Assembly: GCF_048269205.1 (NCBI RefSeq)
Contig: NZ_JBLXJC010000001.1
Coordinates: 620,001 to 684,000, forward strand
Direction of reading: 5' to 3'
DNA: 64,000 nt
Source of the DNA: Emcibacter sp048269205
GTDB taxonomy: Bacteria; Pseudomonadota; Alphaproteobacteria; Sphingomonadales; Emcibacteraceae
The notes under the pieces are model-generated. The model did not search any database. It was not told the DNA's origin and saw only the letters and a list, made by a program, of their open reading frames with translations. This document shows positions 1 through 8,368 of this stretch, one piece after another (position 1 is the first letter of the stretch; each line of letters starts with the position of its first letter). The position numbers and the translations under genes were made by a program.

Positions 1-701
1 GGCTGCTGATGACGGATGGCGGAGACAACATGGTCGTCCTGGCGCACTGCACCAAGATAGTCCGGTGTGAATTTCAGGAAATTTTCACAGGCCTTTTTCA
101 GGGTTTCATAGACCCGCTTGCCGGCATGCCGGTCCTTCACCATATTGACCACGATCGAAATGCGGCTGTCCGGATTGCGCATCCGGGTAATTTTGATAAA
201 GGCATAGGCATCGGTGAGCGATGTGGGATCGCCGGTTACCACCACGACAATATGGCCGGAGATGGAGGAGAAAGCGGTGACGGACGTCTCAACCCCCGCA
301 CCCAGATCAAGAAGGGTGTAGTCATAGGACTGCTTGAGCCTGAGGAGTTCACGGCCCAGGTTTTGCAGGCTTTCCGGTTTGATGGAGGCAAGTGCGCCTG
401 AACCGGACTGACCGGAAATCACATCAAAGGAAATTTTGCTGTTGCCGGGGTCGCGGTAGCCCGTGATGGCCTCGTCCAGCGTGATCCTTCCGGCAAAAAA
501 CATGGACAGGTCTTTTTCGGGGGTCAGCCCCAACTGAATATCAATATTGGCCAGACCCAGATCGCCATCGAAAAGCAGCACATTCCGGCCCTTTCGCGCC
601 AGTGTCTGGGCAAGGGTGGCTGAAAGCCAGGTCTTGCCGACACCGCCCTTGCCCGAGGCGATGGTGATCAGTCTGTGATTGTCAGAGGCGCTTGTGGTCA
701 T
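1..701 (-). CDS. flhG: Flagellar number regulator FlhG (MinD-like ATPase), 3' end outside window
   Basis: MinD/ParA-family ATPase that acts with FlhF to set flagellar number and placement. The N-terminus reads MTTSASDNHRLITIASGKGG followed by VGKT, a deviant Walker A motif. It is followed by a FDGDLGLANID segment (Walker A' type) and a LLDLGAG segment (switch/Walker B). The start ATG overlaps the flhF stop as ATGA, so the two are translationally coupled. The reading frame is still open at base 1, so about 233 residues are visible and the C-terminal membrane-targeting region is missing. It is the last visible gene of the fliF-to-flhG operon. Chromosome-partition ParA is less likely because of the flhF linkage. 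Confidence 0.9.
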   Translation of the reverse strand, partial: MTTSASDNHRLITIASGKGGVGKTWLSATLAQTLARKGRNVLLFDGDLGLANIDIQLGLTPEKDLSMFFAGRITLDEAITGYRDPGNSKISFDVISGQSGSGALASIKPESLQNLGRELLRLKQSYDYTLLDLGAGVETSVTAFSSISGHIVVVVTGDPTSLTDAYAFIKITRMRNPDSRISIVVNMVKDRHAGKRVYETLKKACENFLKFTPDYLGAVRQDDHVVSAIRHQQ

Positions 702-1822
702 TTCTGAACGCTTTCTTCGGGGGTTTCTGTCGTATCTTCATCGGTCTGGTCAGTCAGCGGTCGTAGAAGCTCCTGGATATCGGATGCGCCCTGCTTTTCC
801 TTCCCGTTGGGTTGTTTCAGGCGGTCTAGTTTCTGCCGTTCGGGAATTCTGGTCAGAAGTTTGGCCAGATGCAGGGCGTCCAGCGGCTGGATACCGTCTG
901 CCAGATAGGGCGTTATCCCGACGCCGGCAAAGGTCAGGCCGCCGCTGTCGACCGTCACCATCAGACTGGCATAGCGGCGGGAAACGTCAAGCCGGGTGGC
1001 GATAAAACGGCGGACCCCCAGTGCCGCATAGATTTCGGCAATTTCCCGGGCCTCAATCGGGTCCGCTCCGGCGGAGGCGACCAGAACAGGCTCCACATCT
1101 GCCGCCGTGATATATTTATGCAACTGATCGAGCTCCTCGGCGGAAAAGGGATTGTAACCGCCGGTATCAACCAGAACCAGTTCCTGCTGTTCGCCAAGGG
1201 GTTTTACAGCCATGGCAAGCTGTTCCGGTGAAGTAACCTCTGTGACGGGAATTTTAAGCCGGTCCGCATATCCTTCCAACTGGGCGAGACCGCCGGTCCT
1301 CAGGATGTCAGTACTGACCAGACGGACGGGAATTCGTTCCATGAGGGCCTGACTGGCAAGTTTGGCGGTCGTTACCGTCTTGCCCACACCCGGAGGTCCC
1401 ACCAGGAGGATCGGTTTGTTCTGCTGGCCGGTAAGGGGCTCGAACTTGAACTGGCTGTCAAGCGCACTGGCCAGGGACAACAGGCGGCTTTCCCGATCCA
1501 TAGAGTTGGCAAGGTCAAGAAGCCGTAGTTTCAGGCTGTCAGGCAGGCCGTGATGGCTGAGGAAATAGTCGAGGTCGAATTCCTCCACCTTCTGCTCGAT
1601 ATCAAGCTCTTTCAGTGATTTCTTGACTGGTGAGGGCGCAGGTGCCGGTGGTGGTGCTTTTTGCGGGTTTACCCGGGCCGCAGGCGCCTCGATGGCGGCG
1701 GTCACCTTGACCATGCCGTCTTCTTCCTCGGTGTCCAGAATAACGGCATTATCGCCCAGCTTCTCCCTGATTTGGGAAAGGGCATCCTGCATTGTTCTGG
1801 CGCTGAATATTTTTAGTCGCAT
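698..1822 (-). CDS. flhF: Flagellar biosynthesis GTPase FlhF
   Basis: SRP-family GTPase that directs the site of flagellar assembly. The 374 residues contain an N-terminal basic segment (MRLKIFSARTMQDALSQI), a Pro/Ala-rich linker around residues 45-68, and a GTPase NG domain with P-loop VGPPGVGKT at about 141-149 and a later LVDTGGYN segment. Length and domain order match the family. It lies between flhA and flhG, the usual order, with a gap of 113 bp after flhA. The C-terminus is charged and low complexity. The family assignment is firm. Confidence 0.93.
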   Translation of the reverse strand: MRLKIFSARTMQDALSQIREKLGDNAVILDTEEEDGMVKVTAAIEAPAARVNPQKAPPPAPAPSPVKKSLKELDIEQKVEEFDLDYFLSHHGLPDSLKLRLLDLANSMDRESRLLSLASALDSQFKFEPLTGQQNKPILLVGPPGVGKTVTTAKLASQALMERIPVRLVSTDILRTGGLAQLEGYADRLKIPVTEVTSPEQLAMAVKPLGEQQELVLVDTGGYNPFSAEELDQLHKYITAADVEPVLVASAGADPIEAREIAEIYAALGVRRFIATRLDVSRRYASLMVTVDSGGLTFAGVGITPYLADGIQPLDALHLAKLLTRIPERQKLDRLKQPNGKEKQGASDIQELLRPLTDQTDEDTTETPEESVQK

Positions 1823-1935
1823 GGTTTCCGGTCAGAAAGTTAAAATCGGTTCGGGCAGATAATAGTCCACTCTGGCTTTATGGTTAACCTGTATTTTACT
1901 TATATTTGTCCCTGGATTTGCCGCTAGATCTGCCG

Positions 1936-4035
1936 CTAGATCTGCCCAAGTGTTCTGATTTTCACCTTCGGATGAACTTCATTCTGTGACATCACCACCG
2001 TTGCCGGCCTGAAGCGTTCAATAATGGACCGCACATAGGGCCGTGTCATGGGGCTGGTCAGAAGCACGGGCAGTTCGCCGGCGTGTGCCTGATCTTCGAA
2101 AGTCATCCGCACAAGGCCGATAAATTCCTGAAGCTGGCTCGGGGCCATGGCCAGCTGTTTTTCCTCACCGCCGCCAATCAGGGAATCCATGAAGGCCTGT
2201 TCCCACTGGGGCGACAGGTTGACCAGGGGGATCACGTTGTCTGCATCCGCATTGTCATGGCTGATCTGCCGGGCAAGCCGGGTGCGGACATGTTCGGTGA
2301 TCATCACCACATTCTGGGTATAGCCGCAGGCTTCGGCAATGCCTTCCAGTATTGTGGGCAGGTCGCGGATGCTGATCCGCTCATTGAGAAGATTCTGCAG
2401 GATACGCTGCACGCCGCTCTGGGTGATCAGGGTGGGGATAAGGTCGGCCACCAGCTTCTGGTGTTCCTGGGGCAGATCGTCAAGAAGTTTCTGGACCTCT
2501 GCATAGGACATAAGCTCTGACATGTTGTCCTTAATCACTTCGGTGATATGGGTCGTGATGACGGTTGCAGCATCCACGACGGTATAGCCGCGGAAAGAGG
2601 CTTCTTCTTTCATGCTCTTTTCCACCCAGACTGCCGGCAGGCCGAAGGCAGGTTCGCGGGTTTCCTCGCCCGGGATGGCGACGGCTTCGCCCCTGGGATC
2701 CATGACCATCAGCATATTGGGCCTGATGTCGCCGCGCCCCACTTCTGATTCCTTCAGGCGCAGCACATAGGTATTGGCCGGAAGCTGCATATTGTCCAGG
2801 ATGCGTACGGAGGGCATGACAAACCCCATTTCCGCAGCAAGCTGGCGACGCAGGGCCTTGATCTGGTCGGTCAGGCGGATGCCTGTCTCGTCATTGATCA
2901 GCGGCAACAGGCCGTATCCCAGCTCCAGACGGACCGGGTCAATGGCCAGTGCGGTGGTGATAGGCTCTTCCATGGGCTGGGCGTTTTCCGCTTCCTCTTT
3001 CTCCTCGATCATCAGCTTCTCGACCTCTGCCTTTTCTTCCTGAGCCTGGATCAGCGACCAGGCGGTGAGGCCGAGAATGGCGGCAACGCTGGCAAAAGGC
3101 AGGAAGGGAATGCCTGGCAGAAAGGACAGGCACAGCAAAAGAAAGGAGGTAACGCCAATGGCGCGCGGATAGGTGCTGAACTGGCTGAACAGGGCCTTGT
3201 CGGTCTTGCCCGATACCCCGGATTTGGTGACCAGAAGACCGGCGGCTGTGGAAACGATCAGTGCCGGTATCTGGCTAACCAGGCCGTCACCGACAGTAAG
3301 CAGGGTATAGGTGTTGGCGGCATCAGCAAAACTCATGCCTTTCTGAGCCACGCCGATGATCATGCCGGCGATGATATTGATGAAGGTGATCAGCAGACCG
3401 GCAACGGCGTCACCGCGCACATATTTGGCAGCACCGTCCATGGAGCCAAAAAAGGTGCTTTCGTCTTCGAGGTCCTTGCGGCGTGTCCGGGCCTGGTCTT
3501 CATTGATCAGCCCGGAGGACAGATCCGCATCAATGGCCATCTGCTTGCCCGGCATGGCGTCCAGGCTAAAGCGGGCCGCCACTTCGGCGATCCTGCCGGA
3601 ACCTTTGGTGATGACCATGAAGTTTACAATCAGCAGGACGATGAACACAATGATGCCAATGACGAAATTGCCACCCATGACAAATGAGCCGAAGGCCTCA
3701 ATCACATGGCCCGCTGCCGAGGGGCCTGTATGGCCTTCGCTCAGGATCAGCCGCGTCGATGCCACATTGAGCGCCAGTCGCAGCATGGTGGCAATCAGGA
3801 GAACCGTGGGAAAGGAATTGAAATCCAGCGGACGTTCAATAAACAGCCCTGTCATCAGGATCATCACCGAGAAGGTAATGGAAAGGGTCAGGCTAATGTC
3901 CAGAAGCCACGGCGGCATGGGCAGGAAAAGCACGACAAGAATGGCGACCACGACCAGCGCCATGAGAATGTCGCTGCGTCGTGACAACTGGCCCATTAGG
4001 CCTGACTGCGTTGTTTGTGTGCTAGTCTCGCTCAT
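1936..4035 (-). CDS. flhA: Flagellar export gate protein FlhA
   Basis: Integral membrane component of the flagellar type III export gate. At 699 residues it has the family length, with about eight hydrophobic segments in the N-terminal half and a soluble C-terminal domain. Recognisable FlhA/FHIPEP signatures include RPLDFNSFPTVLL, ALNVASTRLIL and GQIPALIVSTAAGLLVTKSG-like stretches. It follows flbD on the same strand with a 26-bp gap. A perfect 12-bp tandem duplication (1920-1931 and 1932-1943) spans the stop codon, so the last residues and the stop region are duplicated DNA. Confidence 0.97.
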   Translation of the reverse strand: MSETSTQTTQSGLMGQLSRRSDILMALVVVAILVVLFLPMPPWLLDISLTLSITFSVMILMTGLFIERPLDFNSFPTVLLIATMLRLALNVASTRLILSEGHTGPSAAGHVIEAFGSFVMGGNFVIGIIVFIVLLIVNFMVITKGSGRIAEVAARFSLDAMPGKQMAIDADLSSGLINEDQARTRRKDLEDESTFFGSMDGAAKYVRGDAVAGLLITFINIIAGMIIGVAQKGMSFADAANTYTLLTVGDGLVSQIPALIVSTAAGLLVTKSGVSGKTDKALFSQFSTYPRAIGVTSFLLLCLSFLPGIPFLPFASVAAILGLTAWSLIQAQEEKAEVEKLMIEEKEEAENAQPMEEPITTALAIDPVRLELGYGLLPLINDETGIRLTDQIKALRRQLAAEMGFVMPSVRILDNMQLPANTYVLRLKESEVGRGDIRPNMLMVMDPRGEAVAIPGEETREPAFGLPAVWVEKSMKEEASFRGYTVVDAATVITTHITEVIKDNMSELMSYAEVQKLLDDLPQEHQKLVADLIPTLITQSGVQRILQNLLNERISIRDLPTILEGIAEACGYTQNVVMITEHVRTRLARQISHDNADADNVIPLVNLSPQWEQAFMDSLIGGGEEKQLAMAPSQLQEFIGLVRMTFEDQAHAGELPVLLTSPMTRPYVRSIIERFRPATVVMSQNEVHPKVKIRTLGQI

Positions 4036-4061
4036 TTTGTTTGTTCCGGGTCCTTAGCGGA

Positions 4062-5438
4062 TCAGGGGGCATGCTGCCCGGGTTCCCCCGGGCTGGGAAC
4101 ACTGCGTCCCTCGGCCATATACTGGTTAAGCTTGTTACGCAGGGTACGGATGGAGATGCCAAGGACATTGGCCGCATGCGTCCGGTTCCCCAGGCAATGT
4201 TTCAACGTATCGATAATCAGGTCGCGCTCGACGTCTGCGACGGTGCGCCCGATCTGCGCCCCGGTGGCGAAAGGCGCCTGGTCTTCGTCCGCGTCTTCGG
4301 ACGCTGTTCCCGCACGGCTCTGGATCGCCACATGGGGTTTGCCGTCAGGCAGAACGATATCCTGTTTGCCGATTTTGTCACCGGCGGCAAGGAGTACGGC
4401 CCGGTGCATGGTGTTTTCCAGTTCGCGTACATTTCCGGGCCAGTCGTGGTTGATCAGAACCTCCATGGCCTCCGCCGAAATCGGTTTCGGGTCCAGGGCA
4501 TTGAATTCCGCATATTTCTGGGCGAAATGTTTGCACAGGGCGCGGGTGTCTTCAGGGCGTTCCCTGAGTGAAGGAATATTGAGGTTGACAACATTCAGCC
4601 GGAACAGCAGGTCTTCGCGGAAGGTGCCTTTCTTAACCTCTTCCTGCAAGTCACGGTTGGACGTTGCGATAATACGAATATCGACCTTGACCGGTCCGCC
4701 GCTGCCACCGACCCTGTCGACCTCTCGTTCCTGGATGGCCCGCAGAAGCTTTGACTGCAGCCGGATATCCATTTCGGTGATCTCGTCCAGCAGCAGGGTG
4801 CCGCCGTTGGCTTCCTCGAATTTACCAATCCGGCGGGCCACGGCGCCGGTGAAGGCGCCTTTTTCATGGCCGAAAAGCTCGCTTTCGAGAAGATTTTCCG
4901 GAATGGCGGCGCAGTTGACGCTGACGTAGGGTTTGTTGGCCCGGCGGCTTTTACTGTGCACGTAACGGGCCATGACTTCCTTACCGGTACCGCTTTCCCC
5001 GGTAATCATGATGCTTGCTTCGCTTTTGGCAACCTGGTCGGCAAGAGAAACCACCTGCATCATGTTCCGGTCGCGGTAGATGAAGTCATGTTCGTCATCT
5101 GCAACGGCCGTAAGCACCGCAGCGATGAGATCCGGATCCGGCGGCAGGGGAATATATTCCTTCGCACCGGCCCGAATGGCCCTGACGGCGGCGTCTGAAT
5201 CATTGCCGATACCGCAGGCAACAGCCGGTATTGATATCCGTTCGGATTTGAGTTGTTCCAGAAGTCCCTTGATGTCCAGTTTGACATCCAGCATCAACAA
5301 GTCGGCGCCTTTTGAACGGATAAGATTTAACGCGGCGTTTTCATCGTCCACATGCAGGACCTGGGCGCCCTGTTTAATGGCGATCTGGGACGCTGCGCTT
5401 AGCTGTCCCTGTAATGAGCCGACAATAATTAACCGCAT
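4062..5438 (-). CDS. flbD: Flagellar sigma-54-dependent activator FlbD
   Basis: Enhancer-binding protein expected to activate late flagellar operons with sigma-54 RNA polymerase. Residues 1-110 form a receiver-like domain with an Asp at position 51 but a degenerate acidic pocket. The AAA+ domain follows, with Walker A GESGTGKE near 147-154 and an intact GAFTGA sigma-54 contact loop near 194-199. A Fis-type helix-turn-helix (THAANVLGISIRTLRNKL) ends the protein. Its location among the early flagellar genes, next to flhA, is the Caulobacter flbD arrangement. Likely targets in this window are the sigma-54 promoters between fliK and flgK. Confidence 0.93.
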   Translation of the reverse strand: MRLIIVGSLQGQLSAASQIAIKQGAQVLHVDDENAALNLIRSKGADLLMLDVKLDIKGLLEQLKSERISIPAVACGIGNDSDAAVRAIRAGAKEYIPLPPDPDLIAAVLTAVADDEHDFIYRDRNMMQVVSLADQVAKSEASIMITGESGTGKEVMARYVHSKSRRANKPYVSVNCAAIPENLLESELFGHEKGAFTGAVARRIGKFEEANGGTLLLDEITEMDIRLQSKLLRAIQEREVDRVGGSGGPVKVDIRIIATSNRDLQEEVKKGTFREDLLFRLNVVNLNIPSLRERPEDTRALCKHFAQKYAEFNALDPKPISAEAMEVLINHDWPGNVRELENTMHRAVLLAAGDKIGKQDIVLPDGKPHVAIQSRAGTASEDADEDQAPFATGAQIGRTVADVERDLIIDTLKHCLGNRTHAANVLGISIRTLRNKLNQYMAEGRSVPSPGEPGQHAP

Positions 5439-5460
5439 TTTCTTTCAGAACTCCGGGTAT

Positions 5461-6222
5461 CTATTCAAAATAACTGATGCGATGGGACTGGGGCAGCATG
5501 GCATTGAGCTGCATTTCCAGTCGTCTCGGATTTTCCTCGCGGCCGATAGAAACGGCACCGGCCAGGTAAAGTGAATTGAGGATGGATTCATTGTGGGAAT
5601 TTCGTTCGGCCTTTGTCGCCAGCGGCATCAGTACCATATGGGCCAGGATGGCGCCATAGAAAGTGGTCAGAAGCGCTACCGACATGGCCGGCCCGATGGT
5701 GCTGGGATCACTGAGATTGCCAAGCATCTGGACAAGCCCCACCAAGGTGCCGATCAGGCCCATAGCCGGTGCTACTTCGGCGGCACGGCGCAGAAGATCG
5801 ACACTTTTGGACTGAATATTCGCCGTATAATGAATTTCCTTCTGCAGTATCTGTTCAATTTCGTGGACTTCGGCACCGTCAATGGTCAGACTGAGCGCCT
5901 TTTGCAGGAATGGCTCATCGCCCAGGGTTGGGATGATTTTTTCCAGGGAAATCAGGCCCTGTTTGCGCGCCCGTTCGGAAATCTGGATCATGGTGACGCC
6001 TACGTCCCTCGGGTCATGTGGCGTATAGGCCATCAGGCGCCACAAGGCGCCGGGGATCTGTCCAAGATCCTTGAGGGAAAAACTCACGATAGTGATGGCG
6101 ACCGTACCCCCGAGTACAATCAGGATTGACGGCAGGTCAATAAAAGCAGTTGGCGTACCGCCAATGATCATGGCTGAGATGATCAGGGCGAAACCGATGA
6201 CTATTCCGATAAGTGTAATCAC
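5461..6222 (-). CDS. motA: MotA/PomA-family flagellar stator protein
   Basis: Proton or sodium channel subunit of the flagellar stator. The 253 residues show the MotA/TolQ/ExbB pattern: two N-terminal membrane segments, a cytoplasmic loop, then two further segments including APAMGLIGTLVGLVQML and ALLTTFYGAILAHM. It lies between fliN and flbD inside the early flagellar operon. No motB partner is adjacent in this window. The specific ion cannot be read from the sequence. A PomA-type naming is equally defensible. Confidence 0.88.
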   Translation of the reverse strand: MITLIGIVIGFALIISAMIIGGTPTAFIDLPSILIVLGGTVAITIVSFSLKDLGQIPGALWRLMAYTPHDPRDVGVTMIQISERARKQGLISLEKIIPTLGDEPFLQKALSLTIDGAEVHEIEQILQKEIHYTANIQSKSVDLLRRAAEVAPAMGLIGTLVGLVQMLGNLSDPSTIGPAMSVALLTTFYGAILAHMVLMPLATKAERNSHNESILNSLYLAGAVSIGREENPRRLEMQLNAMLPQSHRISYFE

Positions 6223-6241
6223 TATCTATAACCTCCAGGGT

Positions 6242-6580
6242 TCAACTCTCTTCGCCCTTGATGATCTCCGTCATGGTTATGCCAAGCTTCTCGTCAACCA
6301 GAACGACCTCCCCACGAGCGACAAGGCGGTTGTTTACATAAATGTCTATGGCCTCACCGACCTTCCGATCAAGTTCCACTACAGCGCCCGGACCGAGCCT
6401 GAGAAGCTTGCTGACCGCAAGGTTGGTTTTACCCAGAACCGCGGAAACTCGCACGGGAACGTCAAATACAGCTTCCAGGTCGCCGGTACTGACATTTTCA
6501 GTATCCACTTCCGCCCCGGTATCTGCATCGGATGAGGTTCCTTCAAGTTCCTCCCAGTCCATATTTTCTGTATCAGACAT
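6242..6580 (-). CDS. fliN: Flagellar motor switch protein FliN
   Basis: C-ring switch component with a single SpoA (surface presentation of antigens) domain over residues ~35-108. The segment VFDVPVRVSAVLGKTNLAVS plus LLRLGPGAVVELDRKVG is the diagnostic FliN core. The acidic N-terminal tail and 112-residue length are normal. It sits between fliH and motA with 72-bp and 19-bp gaps. Confidence is high from motif and context. Confidence 0.95.
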   Translation of the reverse strand: MSDTENMDWEELEGTSSDADTGAEVDTENVSTGDLEAVFDVPVRVSAVLGKTNLAVSKLLRLGPGAVVELDRKVGEAIDIYVNNRLVARGEVVLVDEKLGITMTEIIKGEES

Positions 6581-6652
6581 TACCTTATCGTCCTTAATAA
6601 TTTCTTTTCAAACGGTTACACTTTTCCCTAACCGGTTGTGTTTCCTGTAACT

Positions 6653-7300
6653 TCAGAGTTCTTCCAGTGATTCAGTCACTTCCACCGTCATGTCATCCCC
6701 GGACGGATGTCCCGGGGTCGGCGCCTCGATAAACAACTGTACTGTCCGGTCAATGGTGGCCTTCAAGGCTTCGAAATTCCGTTCCGCACCGCCGTCAGCC
6801 CATTCCACCTTGCAATCACTGATATGCCGCATGGGTTCGGCCAGGAGCACGATCTGTCCCGCGTAACCGGCGCTTTCCTTGAGACGAGCGACTTCCTGTT
6901 CCAGTTGGGGCATAATTTGTTCATCCACACGAATGACGATACGCGGTTCCAGCGGGCTGTTTTTCAGGCATTGCACGACCAGGGCCTCAATTTCCGGAAG
7001 CGGCGTATTGACGACCAGTGCCGGGGCCAGCTTACCGATGATACTGTGCGCCAGAAGGGCGGCTTCCTTGTGCATCATGGTCAGCTGTTCTTCATGGCGG
7101 TTTTCCAGTGTTTGCATGGCAGTCAGGATGTTCTGTAGCAAAAACTGGGTCTGCTGTTCGATGCCGCCCAGGATTTCCTCGCGTCCTTCGGCAAGTCCCT
7201 TTTCATAGGCCGCTTTTTCCAGTTCTTCGACTTTCGCTTTCGAACGCGGCCCGAGTTCATCTTCGAAGTTATTGTCAAAGGTATATTTGACTGCGGTCAT
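6653..7300 (-). CDS. fliH: Flagellar assembly protein FliH (FlbE-type)
   Basis: Predicted FliH/YscL-family regulator of the export ATPase FliI. The 215 residues include a Gly-rich amphipathic stretch (YEKGLAEGREEILGGIEQQ) and a coiled-coil-like middle (residues ~45-85), typical of FliH. A C-terminal FliH domain follows (IVIRVDEQIMPQLEQEV). Sequence identity in this family is weak, so the call leans on its position between fliG and fliN, where Caulobacter has FlbE/FliH. FliI itself is not in the window. Confidence 0.85.
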   Translation of the reverse strand: MTAVKYTFDNNFEDELGPRSKAKVEELEKAAYEKGLAEGREEILGGIEQQTQFLLQNILTAMQTLENRHEEQLTMMHKEAALLAHSIIGKLAPALVVNTPLPEIEALVVQCLKNSPLEPRIVIRVDEQIMPQLEQEVARLKESAGYAGQIVLLAEPMRHISDCKVEWADGGAERNFEALKATIDRTVQLFIEAPTPGHPSGDDMTVEVTESLEEL

Positions 7301-7333
7301 CTACTTGCCTTGTTCCAAAGTATATTGCACATC

Positions 7334-8347
7334 CTAGTAAACCAGTTCGTCTTCGCCCTTGCTGTCCGCCAGCACAATTTCGCCGGCATCTGCAAGGTCT
7401 TTCGCCACATTGACGATTTCCATCTGGGCCTCGTCCACATCCTTGAGCCTTACGGGGCCCATGGCTTCCATATCCTCTTTGAGGATTTTGGCCGCACGTT
7501 CGGACATATTGCTGAAGAACATATCCCGGATCTTGTCGGAAGAACCTTTGAGGGCCAGTCCCAGACGATCCTTGTCAATGCCGCGCAGAAGTGTCTGAAC
7601 ACCAGTAGCATCCAGTTTCTGCAGGTCTTCGAAGGTGAACATAAGGGCACGGATACGCTCCGCACTTTCTCTGTTGCGATCTTCAAGGGTGGTCAGGAAA
7701 CGGGTCTCCGAGCTGCGATCCAGATAGTTGAATATCTCGGCGATGGTTTCATGGCTGTCCTTGCGGCTGGTGCGGGCCAGGTTGTTCATGAATTCAATAC
7801 GCAGGGTCTGTTCCACCCGGTCGAGAATTTCCTTTTGCACCGGCTCCATACGCAGCATGCGCATGACCACTTCCATGGCGAAATCATCGGGCAGCACACT
7901 AAGGACGGAAGCCGCATGTTCCGGCTTGATTTTGGACATGACCACTGCCACGGTCTGGGGATATTCATTTTTCAGGTAGGTGGCCAGCACCACCTCGTTC
8001 ACATTACCCAGCTTGTCCCACATGGTGCGTCCGGCGGGACCACGGATTTCATCCATAATCTGGGCAACCCGGTCGCCGGGCAGCATTTTCTGAAGCAAAC
8101 GTTCTGTATTGTCGAAGTTACCGGTCATGGAGCCGACAGAGCTCACACCGTTGGCAAATTCCAGGAAAATCTCCTCAATCACCTCGGCCGCAACCGTACC
8201 GAGAGAAGACATGGCCAGAGAAAGTTCCTTGACTTCTTCATCATCAAGAAGGTTCCAGATCAGACGACCATGTTCCTCACCGAGGGCCATCATCAGGGCC
8301 GCCGCTTTGTCACTCTCGCTCAAATCACTTATATTGGCCAGTACCAT
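7334..8347 (-). CDS. fliG: Flagellar motor switch protein FliG
   Basis: Torque-generating rotor protein of the C-ring. The 337 residues match FliG length, with an N-terminal FliF-binding domain (AAALMMALGEEHGRLIWNLL), a middle domain (EHAASVLSVLP, the EHPQ-like region) and a C-terminal domain with charged residues (TFEDLQKLD, then KEDMEAMGPVRLKDVDEAQ). It follows fliF closely (21-bp gap) in the same operon. Confidence 0.96.
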   Translation of the reverse strand: MVLANISDLSESDKAAALMMALGEEHGRLIWNLLDDEEVKELSLAMSSLGTVAAEVIEEIFLEFANGVSSVGSMTGNFDNTERLLQKMLPGDRVAQIMDEIRGPAGRTMWDKLGNVNEVVLATYLKNEYPQTVAVVMSKIKPEHAASVLSVLPDDFAMEVVMRMLRMEPVQKEILDRVEQTLRIEFMNNLARTSRKDSHETIAEIFNYLDRSSETRFLTTLEDRNRESAERIRALMFTFEDLQKLDATGVQTLLRGIDKDRLGLALKGSSDKIRDMFFSNMSERAAKILKEDMEAMGPVRLKDVDEAQMEIVNVAKDLADAGEIVLADSKGEDELVY

Positions 8348-8368
8348 TGCTATTCCCTTGTATTGTTA

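Noticed and set aside
3356..4057. 233-codon plus-strand frame opposite the flhA N-terminal half
   Set aside because: Antisense of membrane-spanning codons gives a Met/Arg/Ser-rich frame, a known artefact.
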